From Filobasidium wieringae (lineage: Eukaryota > Basidiomycota > Tremellomycetes > Filobasidiales > Filobasidiaceae): a DNA stretch of 64,000 nt. This document shows positions 10,001 through 19,692 of this stretch, piece after piece (the first letter of the stretch is position 1; the number at the start of each line of letters is the position of its first letter). A program made the translations under genes and the position numbers. The stretch spans positions 687,162 through 751,161 of the forward strand of contig BCIV01000003.1 of NCBI GenBank assembly GCA_001600055.1, written 5' to 3'. Under the pieces are notes generated by a model that made no database searches, was not told the DNA's origin, and was given only the letters and a program-made list of their open reading frames with translations.

Positions 10001-12152
10001 CTATCGGCCCACCTCTACAAGATCCGAATCCCAGTGGCCCATTTTTCGCCCCAAGATTTCCAAATCGCTCATGTTAAATTCCCGGTAGCCATCATTGATT
10101 GCCAGTTTTCTCAGATCAACTAGGATCATCTAAGAAGGCAGGAAGTCAGATCTCAGCCAAGTCAAGGTCACGGTGGGACAAGGATCTTACACAATAACAG
10201 CTAAAGTATCGGGCCGATTCCAAATCATCAGTGTAACGATGCACGAGTTTCTCGGCTTGGGTCTTGATCTTCATTAGGTTTGCCTTCTTCGTTGCAACCA
10301 AGTCTGGATCTGCTGGAATCTTGTCCAGGGCGGTGATGAGTTGCTTTGTGACTTTCCGATATTGTGTAACTGCTGATTCCGCTTGCATAGAAGCTACACT
10401 TTGGAAAAATGAATTGATGGACCTTCCGTCGTCCCGGCATAAGGACAGGACCGTATTCTCGTCCTTTTCCAAGGCGACACCACGTACTCTGTGCTGCATC
10501 AGATAGCGAGCGTTACCGAAATCGATGAGGTAGCCGATGTAACGGTCACCGAGTTTTATCCAAAAGACGTTGCCTTCGTTGATATCACGATAGTGTATTC
10601 CCTTCGTAGCAGCATACCACAGCGATTCGTCTACGCCTTGGAGCACCTGTACGTATGCACGAATACCAAAATCGGGACGTTTAATCATCGGTATAGGTTC
10701 GCCTAGCACTCCTCCGCTAAGCAAACCGTTGGCCTCTAGATATCTGCCTCCAAGTGTCTGGGTTCGCCATCCAGGGGGGAGGTGAGGAATACCTTTAGCT
10801 GTGGGAAGACACTTGACGACTTCGGGATCCGGCTGTCTCGATCCGTACTTGACAACCTCCACGGTAGGATCGTGTAAGTGTTTGCACATCTTGTATTCGT
10901 GAGCGGCATCGTTGTTCAAAGTGAAAGAGATCTTGAGAAAGACCCTTGTAGCTTCTTGGCTGGATTCGTTCTCTCGATACGCCATTCCAGTCCAGACCAC
11001 CGTCCGTGATTCAAACAGCTCCATACGGACCTCGAGCAGAGTAGGAGTATCGGTCCAGAGCCACTTTTCGAAAGGACCGTCTTCACCATCTCTACATGTA
11101 AATCCATCAAGCGGGGACCACGTCTGTTGTTGCGGTAGATTCGGCTGGAGGATGAAAGCCACGATGTCGACCAACTCGCGGTAGTGTTCGGGTGTATCGA
11201 AGCGGCAAACACGAGAAGATGCATAACTGGAAGCATCAAAAGACCACAAGCGGACACTGTGTCCCGCAAGAGATAAGGAAAAGGTCCTGCCAGTGATCGG
11301 GTGGTTGTAGACGAAGGCTTGTTGATGACGCAACATACGAGGCACCATGTTCTCCTGGTCATCTTTTGCCGTGCATCTCATATCCTTGCGATCGTGCGCG
11401 CGAATTTCACCAACAAGATCGGCTTCTTTCCAGTTGTCAACCGACGACCTCGAGTTCCGTTCTTTCGAAATCACCAGAATGGGCTTGACGTCTACACTCG
11501 AATCGTAAGGATTCCTCGAGCCGCCGGTATGATACATGAGATCGATGTTCGGCTTCAGTTTAGTCTTACCGTTGTGAATGAATTGCGCAGCCTCGTCGCC
11601 GTATATCATCTTCCCTATCTCGTTCACGATGCTTACAAAATGCGTAGTACATTGCTTTTCACTCTCAGTTCCTCGAGGTTCTCGAAGTTCCGAAACGAGA
11701 GCTTGTAACTCTTCGGGGTTACCTTCCAGCCAGAGAGTCGCGGCAGATAGCTTTCCCTCTAGGTGAGATGGAGGGCAAGGCCTCAAGAATCTAGGGTCGA
11801 ATCTGCCATTCGCTGCGTTCCAAGCTTTCTCATCATCCCGTAGCTGTTTTCCCCAATCATATTCCTGATCATGTTCCCTATCTTCTTCCCGATCAGAATC
11901 ACAGGTCGGCTCGTTCAGAATGTCAGGATTCGATCCTCTGAAGAGATAGGCTTTGATTTCTTCTAGACGATCCACCGTTACTTCCCGATGACGGATCTGA
12001 TGAAGGTCGTAAGTGTCCAAGCTGACCATCTTACCTGCATCCATCCCGGCTATTCCACACATATCCCTCGCTTGCTCCTCGAGATCGGTCGAGACATCGT
12101 CGAAGACTGGGGTCCAGAGTTCTTGGGATTCTTGCAAGCTGTGATCCGTCAT
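10001..12152 (-). CDS. FunK1-type fungal protein kinase
   Basis: A long exon (10191-12152, 654 codons) carries almost the whole protein. I add a short last exon 10001-10129 because a GTAAGA donor after 'FSCYC' and a TTAG acceptor join in phase, giving 696 aa. The kinase motifs are intact: catalytic loop H520-Y-R-D523-I-N-E-G-N with the Asp base and the metal-binding Asn, and DFG Asp at 544 (LIDFGNA). 'TDDLESARY' after the activation region is characteristic of FunK1. This family is restricted to fungi and expanded in mushrooms; substrates are largely unknown. The N-terminal 330 residues include the acidic stretch 'DSDREEDREHDQEYDW' and a segment typical of the FunK1 leader domain. If the splice is not used, the frame simply ends at 10146 with 14 other residues. 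The gene has almost no introns, unlike its neighbours. Confidence 0.82.
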
Positions 12153-13575
12153 TCTGGCCTTGCTAGAAGCAGCGCCCGTGCCGCCAGTGATCCTGTTACT
12201 CGACCTCCGTGTCTCGTGAAGAAGCTCACAGAACGGACTTTGGTATGGATTGACGTTCTATGAAAGTCAGGGTCGTCCTTCTTGTATAGTACTTTTCTGA
12301 AGACACACCGCGAGAGCAAGACAGGCTCCTGGACGATGGACAGGTACTTGCATATTGCAGGTTGTCGTTATCGACATGGCCGCGGGACCGAGCGAGCTTA
12401 CGTCAGCTACCGCAGTAAGATAAGCGCCGGATAAGCGATTACCACTAGGTGGACATCAGCGTCAGCAACGCCTGGTTCATAATTTTTCATGGTTCCCTCC
12501 GTCTCCAAACGGTCCATAGACTGTCGTCTCTATACTAGCTACACCGCCACCCCTTCCATCCCATACACTATAGAGCTGGCTAGAGTACGACTACCACGCT
12601 ACCACACCCCATACCCCCTCATTCCGACGTCCTTGTCAAACCACAACCTGGCCTAGCAAGTTAGCGAGAGCGAGACAAGGATAAGGAGCCGTACCAGTCA
12701 TTCCAGCTGACACGCAAGATATCGTTGGTATCTCGTTTTCACTTTACACTCTCCCACTCCTTGTTCGTGATGCGGAGGGAGCAGCGTCGGTTCTCCGGCG
12801 ATGCGGTCAGGGCTGCGATCGGGGTGGATGATGCCCGGATGATAAACGTCGAGGCGTTTCATCTACTCTCACTGCAGTTCAGTCTTCCTCCAGATTATCC
12901 ACGACCTCATCTGAGACCTCACAGAGAGACTCGCTATCTCGCGCTCAGCCTATAACTGGGATTCAGCTCACGATCGATCCCTTACATAGCCGAACGGTAT
13001 CAGATCGGTTTGAACTGATTACCAAGTGAAACAAACTGGAACAAACGTGTCAGACACACGTGCCGGGCTACCACGACGACCTCCCTTGATCAGGAATTAG
13101 CAGGGACTCTTCGTTCCGTCACAACCAACAAACGTTCATTCATAACAGAATCGTATTCTCCAGTGCTTGGTTCTGGGAAACGTGGGAGGTGCCATCGTCG
13201 TCGTTTGCCGGTCAAACCCGCCTCTCTAGGTTCAGCTGAGCCTGCCAGCCATCACTCTAGGCTACCACCACTACTCTCGGTCGAGATCATAATCACACTG
13301 CCTCTTACTGGCCCACTCTGGAGTGATCCTTTTTCTTTCCAACACGAATCCTCCTTCCTTTGTCGCTCAGCACGCTATCTCGTCCTGTTCGAATCACCAA
13401 CGTTGTATATAGACTCGAACGAGTCTTCCTCTCAAGGAGAACAAACGGATCCAGCCCGGTCGCTGGCCATCCACTACATACCCTCTCTCCATCATCGTCC
13501 ATACCGACTGTATCCACATCTGAACCTTACGAACCCCATACCCCGATAGAAACCGACAAACACCTGACGAATATC
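12153..13575. promoter_or_regulatory. Divergent intergenic region between FunK1 kinase and GDPD genes
   Basis: About 1.4 kb with no protein-coding frame I can support; both flanking genes start from it. I see a palindromic CACGTG E-box at 13057-13062 and a TTACGTCA ATF/CREB-like site near 12399. The stretch before the GDPD start is pyrimidine-rich. An in-frame upstream ATG for the GDPD gene lies at 13360, so part of this stretch may be translated or may be leader. Confidence 0.45.
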
Positions 13576-15331
13576 ATGAACCGAACCGGTCTTCCCGCTC
13601 GACCCATGCCACCCCACTTCCTCACCCGTACCGCTTCCAGCAGCGCGACGACCACGGCGAACACCTCTGCCGACGTCTCCCCCGAGTTTTACCGATACGT
13701 TGACCCGGAAATCAACGACGATCAGTCTTTCACCCCGTTGACCAGTCTCGGCGCTACGCCCCCTCAAGAACCCGTCAAATCCGCTTTCCAGGGTGGTTCG
13801 CCGAAGACGGACCTGGAGAGTCTGAAGAGACGAGTGCAGGAGAGTTGTAAGGGCAGGAACAAGGGGGTGGAAGCTTGGGGTCATAGGGGTGCTAGTGCTA
13901 CTTGGCGTGAGTCGTCCACCGGTCGTGGAAACCGTTCCGACGCGTCCCCCCGGGCTGATGAAATGGGGACGGGTGATTGTGAATAGCGGAGAATACGATG
14001 GCTTCCTTCCGAGCTACATGTGAAGCTGGGGCCCATGGGATCGAGACTGGTAAGCTCTGTTGTCTGACTGCAGGCCGTTCCTCGCGTCTCAGGGCTGATC
14101 TTTGGATCGGGGAACGATCGTCGAACAGACATCCATGTCACGTCCGATAACGTCCTCGTCATGTTCCACGACCCCGAGTTGGCGGGGAAGACGACGGGGA
14201 GTGGGAAGATCCACGAGACGCCATGGGAAGGTGTACTTGAGTGAGTCGTCGGCTCGTTTTTCGTTTCCATGATCGTCACCTGGGGCGACTGGACTGATCC
14301 TCCGGACCCACTCGATCTCGAACAGACACATGCGCACGAAAGCTCAACCTCCCCAACCTTTACCGAGATTCAGCGAGGTGCTCGAGTTGTTGATGGAGCC
14401 CGCCAACATCCACGTCAAGCTCAACGTGAGTCCGGGTTGGAGGAGGACGATGACAGCGTGCGTGTGCGTGTTACTTATACTCGTCTGCCGCGGGACAGAT
14501 CGATTGTAAAGTGGAGAACAAGCCTGAACAGTTGTTCCCTATGATCAAGGAGGAGATGCTCAAGTATGAGAACTGGGAGGCTTTGCTCGCTCCTCGAATC
14601 GTTTTGGGGATTTGGCACGTGAGCATCCGTCCCTTCTCTACTCGTGACTCGTTCTTGTGATCGCGGGAGACTGAACGCTGTCCATCCCCCCCCGCTTCGT
14701 ACAGCCCAAATTCATCGCCCCGGCCAAACGACACCTCCCCTTTATCCCGCTCTATGCGATCTGCATGTCGGTTCAGACCGTCCGGACCTTTTTCTTCGAC
14801 CATTGCGTCGGGTTCTCGATCTGTTTCCCCGCGCTGTATTCGGCCGAGGGGAAGAGGTTTAGGGAAGAGGCGGCTCGGGCGGGGAAGAGGGTGACGGTCT
14901 GGACCGTGAACGATCGGAGCGAGATGTTGGAATGTATCCGATGGGGCGTGAGGGCGGTCATTACGGACGTTCCTAGGACGATGGTCGGGTTGCAAGAACA
15001 GGTGAGTGGGGGGGGGTGGGGTCCGAGTTGGGTGGGGATGGGAGAGAGTCTCATCGTTTGGCGGACGAATAGATTGAAGAAGACCCGACGACGTTGTTGA
15101 CGCCTTTCTTCGAGCGGATGATCATGCCTTGGTCTTCACCTCGGTATTACGCATTCAAATATGTGAGTCGCCAACTCGGTCAACCTGGGTTGGACGGATG
15201 AAAGGTGCGAGATGTGAGACTGATCTCACGCGCGCGTCGATTTCCAGAACGCCTTGGCTGATGAGGAGATGGAATACCTCGAGAGGGAGGGTGGCGAGTT
15301 TTATCAAGTGCAGGATGTGATTGCGTTGTAG
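13576..15331 (+). CDS. Glycerophosphodiester phosphodiesterase family protein
   Basis: Eight exons: 13576-13906, 13987-14049, 14129-14240, 14326-14425, 14499-14618, 14705-15001, 15073-15162 and 15248-15331, giving 398 aa. The GDPD barrel begins at about residue 99 with 'AWGHRGA' (catalytic His103), then 'PENTMASF'. The metal-binding pair E130/D132 sits in 'IETDIHVTSD', and the second catalytic His145 in 'FHDPEL'. The late strand 'VTVWTVND' and 'AVITDVP' complete the fold. The enzyme hydrolyses glycerophosphodiesters such as glycerophosphocholine or related lipid headgroups to glycerol-3-phosphate and an alcohol. The first 95 residues are low-complexity Ser/Thr/Pro. I see no signal peptide and no SPX domain, so it resembles short intracellular GDPDs rather than Gde1. 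I chose the ATG at 13576; the one at 13360 would add 72 residues of poor composition. Confidence 0.9.
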
Positions 15332-15614
15332 AAGAGACTGTCAGTGTACGAGGAAAGAAAGAAGCGAGCGGTGGGGTGGGGAGTGTTGTGTTGCTGTGTT
15401 GTATAGCGAGTGGCGATGTCGATAGATGAGAGAGATCTACGGTTGACGCGTTCCTGTTCGCGTCGGAAGCAGAAATTAGGTTCCAACGAGCGATTGAGCG
15501 ATCTCCAAGAAAGCTCAGAAGCTGAAGCTGGAGATTTGAATCGTTCAGCAGCGACGTTCACAGCGATGAAAACCATGGAAACCGACAACTGAACAGCGAC
15601 AACCACCTTCACAT

Positions 15615-15649
<35 letters not shown>
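15332..15649. other. Intergenic: 5' leader of the Golgi pH regulator gene
   Basis: Short region between two genes read in the same direction. It ends in a CA microsatellite described separately. No other feature seen. Confidence 0.5.
15616..15649 (+). repeat. (CA)17 microsatellite abutting a start codon
   Basis: Seventeen perfect CA dinucleotides run right up to the A of the ATG at 15650, so the tract forms the last 34 nt of the 5' leader of the GPHR gene. Length variation would change the leader but not the reading frame. Confidence 0.97.
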
Positions 15650-15651
<2 letters not shown>

Positions 15652-18600
15652 GCCATCACACCTCTCCTCCATCTCCGCCTCGTTCCCAAGCCCGACTTCA
15701 TCCCCCATCCTCATAGACACCGCCGTCATCTTCCTCATCCAAGCAGCCTACTACCTCCTCTCCAAACGTTTCCTCCTCCACGCCTTGCCTACTCTCAGAC
15801 AGATCTCGAAACGGGCCCCGGAAGAGGAACAGCCAGGTTCGGATGCGGGGATCTTGGGGTTACCGGGGCTGGTCGAGGATAGGGACGAGGACGATGAGGG
15901 CATGATCAACGCTTCCGGTGGGTTATCGGATACCGGATCCACCTCCCTCTCCCGACCTGGAGCAGGTTCTTCAGGGAAGAGGAGGGAGACGATGGATGAT
16001 GTTGATGATTCCGATACGGATTCCATCCTCTCTTACGCCGTCGGATCACCTTCCCCGGCGATCTCTGGGAGACCATCGATGGATGAATTCCCCCTCCTTC
16101 CCCTTCACGCTACCGACCCCTCTCAACCGGGCGGGTCTCGTCATCAACGGAATACTTCCCTGGGGATCCCCGCCCACCCTGAAGCTCTCGGGAAGAGGTT
16201 GAAGGAGGTCAAGATCCGTGCGCCCGGCGTATCGGGCAACGGAAGAAGAGGGATCGAGCCTCGCAAGAAGGTGTTGAGGCTGTTCCACGGAAAGAGAGCT
16301 AGGGAGGGGGATGGGGATAGGGTCAGGACGACGAAAGGGTTGGGATGGTTGGCTCGGTATGTGTTCCCAGGTCGAGTCACGTCGGAGGAGAGGGAGGATG
16401 AGACTGATCGGCGTCGGGACCGGGTAGGAACCTGTTCTCCCTCTGTTTCTCTGAATGCCTGTTACTCTTGACCCTCGTCATGTTTCACTCCCTGGGTTTG
16501 TTACATTCTCGGTCAGTCCCGTTCCTCCATCCAGGTGAAACCGTGGACGACTTTCGCTCAATGGATCATTCATCGGTAACACCGTAGCTCCCGTCGTGTA
16601 CATTTCTCATTCTCCCTACACCTACTCCTCCTCCTCATCTTGTTCGTCGTCCCACTCACTCAATGTTTGTTAATCACCTACCGATCAAGGGGTGAGCTCT
16701 TTCTATCATCTTCTTCCTCTTTCCCTGGAGACTCATTCGCTTCCCTCGCCTTGTAGACCCCGCACCGGGGACGGGCTCAGCAGTGACCACCACACCCTCC
16801 AGGAAACTGGGCTTTTCCAAAAGATTACTCATCTCCATGATCCCCTTTGGCGTCTACATCTTCCTCTTCACCCGTATCCCACCCTATATCACCGAATCTT
16901 CCTACACTTCCCCCACCCTCGCTCTCAATGCTACCACCGACGGGATGGGGGGGAGGAACGGGACCGGACGGACGGGAGGGGGCAGGATCGCCTTACCCAA
17001 ACACGTCCATCTGGGGGATTACTTGGATCTGGACGAGTCCGAGTACCCATTGGATATGGATCGGGAGGAAGAGGAGGGCGGGTATGAGGACGAGGAGGGA
17101 GGCGGGGAGCAGGAGGATTGGCAGCGAGGAGGGTGGTTGGAACCTAGTCTCGGGCGGGTGCTTGTCTGTGGGATCATCGTCATGGGTGGCTTGAGCGGGT
17201 TCGGAGCGGTCAGGACGGCTTGGAATTTCTACGAGAACGGCGGGTTGGAGAGTGGGTGAGTCCGGGGGGTTTGACTGTGGGGACAAGTTCCGGGGGGTGC
17301 TCATTTCATCTCCCTTGGCGGGGAACGTTCTCAGACGACCCGTCTCGAGGGAAGACATCATCGCGGCCGAAAGAGCGCTGTACAGGGCGAGACACGATAT
17401 CATGTCTAAACGAGAACATCTCGCCCAGGGGACTGCCCCCGGCGGTGTGATCCCCCATGATTCTGAACGGATGGACGATCCGGGCGTATCGAGATGGATG
17501 AACATGTTCAACGGTCGGAACGGTGGGACGGGGAACGAGATGGGTTCGTTGAGGAGGGAATTGCAGGGGTTGGAGATGATTGAGAATCAGACGAAACGGT
17601 CTCTGGAAGCCATGAAGATCCGTCGAGTGAGTTTCGTCGATCGCCCCCCCCCTACCCGAATCTGATCCGAGAAAACCTCTTTGCGTTCATTCACGCCACG
17701 CACGCTAGAAACGACAACGATTCGCTCAGACGATCCGGGGAAAGATCTACAACCTGATCGGGATCGTCTTCGCCTTTTACTGCCTGGCCAGGATCCTCAT
17801 GTGTCTCTTCTCCCTCTTCTTCCCCCCGCTCAGTACGGCCCATACGTCCGCTCATCCCCGTTCGGGAGGGTCGGAACGGACGACCCCGGGGGAGACGAGA
17901 TCGCCCGGCGTCATGATGGACGAGACGTTGCCTAGTTTCGACGGCAAGGGGAACACGAATGGGGATTGGATATCGTACGTGATCGCGCTCGGACTGAGTC
18001 AACTGCCGAGAGGAGTCGTCAAGGACGTCAACATGTGGTCCCGAGCCATCTCGTGCGTTTCTCTCTCCTGTGTTTGTCCTCGAACGGTCGTGGTTGACGC
18101 CCTGGTCTTTTCTTTTCCTTTCCGTCGAGGGGCGTAGGTTGTTACTGACGGGTCTACTCATCCTCGCCTCGCTCGCTCAAGTCTTGAGGAGTGTGGCTAG
18201 GATCCTCCGGTTGACCAGTAAGACGGTCGGTGCTGGGTTCTTGTTGTTGGGTCTGAGTCAGTTGATGGTCAGTCTTTCGAGAGGAATCGGTTGGAACGGG
18301 GGAGGAGAGAGCGGATACTGACCCCACCCTGTTCGGGGCTCGTAGTCGACTTATGTGATCAGTCTTCTCATTCAGATGAGGAGTTATATCCCTCCCACCC
18401 TGACGGACCCGTCATTGACGAACGCGAACGGGACCCTCGTCGATCCGCTCCCGGACGCGTCCCACCTGAACCCCTCGCTCGACCCGTTCGACCCGACGTC
18501 CTCGTCCGGACCGAAGGATCCGTCCCTCCTGGCCACCCTTCCGGACTTTCGGGTCTTTGGGAGGTTGTTCGATGGGATGTTCTTGTTGGCGGCCATCGGG

Positions 18601-18669
18601 ACTTGCGCTTGGAGATGGGTGGGGAGGAGGTTGAGCGGGGTGGATGAGTTTGGGACGGTCTATCAGTAG
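15650..18669 (+). CDS. Golgi pH regulator (GPHR) / GPR89-type channel protein
   Basis: Eight exons: 15650-16356, 16428-16511, 16588-16691, 16757-17255, 17335-17626, 17709-18052, 18138-18267 and 18346-18669. The product is 827 aa. GPHR proteins are multi-pass membrane proteins of the Golgi that act as anion channels for organelle acidification; plant relatives are called GTG proteins. Seen here: an N-terminal membrane segment (residues 21-36), then a cytosolic Ser/Pro-rich loop of about 190 residues. After these come 'RNLFSLCFSECLLLL', a very hydrophobic helix 'LHLLLLLILFVVPL', and the conserved 'RPVSREDIIAAERALY' stretch. Near the end is 'WSRAISLLLTGLLILASL' with 'SKTVGAGFLLLGLSQLM'. Family members are usually 450-550 aa; this one is longer through the N-terminal loop, an acidic loop at about 340-420 and a Pro/Asp-rich loop before the last helix. 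The splice between exons 1 and 2 restores the frame exactly. Confidence 0.88.
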
Positions 18670-19692
18670 GTGGGCGAGCTGGTCGGAGTGGCAGGTGGCA
18701 GGCCTGGCAGGGGAACATGAAACGATCCATATAGATGCGTCATCTGCCGTGTGTTGTACATGAAACGAGGTCCCATCCGATCGATCGGGAGTATTACTCG
18801 GGTCCCATCGGGCGCTAGGCGCTAGAGGGAGAAAGGCACCGAAACCCCCCAATCACCTAGAACACATAATCCGCGCGTAAATCGCATGAATTGAATTTTC
18901 CATATTTTTCGCATGTGATCGGGACGAGAGCGATTGCGGAGGGGCGGATCGCGGTCATAGAGAGGCCAGGTGCGGGGACGTCGCTTTCCCACGCGTGGTG
19001 GTGACGACGGAGTTGAGGTGAGACTTTGGGATGACGTGGATTGTGAGCAGGGTTTTACCGCTGAGGCGGTGTTGAGTGGAGAGGTGAGGTTGGTAGTTGG
19101 CAGTGTTGGTGGTAGACATGGTGATGGTGGTAGTGGCAGTGGCAGTAGTGGCAGTGATGATAGCTTAGTAGCGGCAGTAACAGTGTTGTAGCAACAGTGT
19201 AGTACTATCACAGACTGAGCTTATCGTGCATCGCCCTTCCTCCCGATCAAATCCCCAGGTCGAGCTCCAACAGTGTTCGCCCTCCCCGCGTAGAAGCGAC
19301 GCCCATCATTATTACGCTCTCGCTCTGCGGTGACGCGGGAGAGAGAGAGAGAGACTTTGAGAGCTGCTTCGGCTAACCCGTCGACACTTGTAACGCTGCT
19401 CCCCGGTCGTCGCTAGCTCAGCCGTCGTGGTCTGACCCTCTGATCTCCACCAGCTATACTATCCACTATACTATCCACCACCCACCACCTACCACACCCT
19501 CCTGCAAAATAGAATATCGCCGGTTCTGGGCGACTGCGTGCACGTTGAAATTCGTCATCCTACCACGAGGACAGGAAGGAAATCCCTCGAGCGTCCATCT
19601 CTCCCCGTCCGTCCGTTGGAAATCATCCTCGCCTTTTCAAGGAGAAACAGCTTACACAGTACTGCTATACTACGCTACTCTTGACCACTAGA
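18670..19692. other. Long intergenic or 5'-leader region upstream of the Reg1-like gene
   Basis: About 1 kb without a supportable coding frame. It contains an imperfect GGT/GCAGT-rich repeat at about 19080-19200, short GA runs near 19340 and repeated CTATACTATCCAC near 19455-19485. I could not find any ATG between about 19160 and 19980 on the plus strand outside the intron at 19819-19951, which matters for the next gene. Confidence 0.45.
19080..19200. repeat. Imperfect GGT/GCAGT-rich low-complexity tract
   Basis: Repeated units such as GGTGGT, GTGGCAGTGGCAGTAGTGGCAGT and AGTAACAGTG fill this stretch. It has no clean unit length and no clear coding role. It may be part of the leader or promoter of the downstream gene. 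Confidence 0.6.

Noticed and set aside
13305..14995. Long reverse-strand frames opposite the GDPD gene
   Set aside because: Arg/Ser/Gly-rich translations typical of the antisense of GC-rich coding DNA; no motifs.
16692..17194. Plus-strand frames of 115-131 codons overlapping the GPHR gene
   Set aside because: They are out of frame with exon 4 of GPHR, whose reading has clear membrane helices; shadows in GC-rich DNA.
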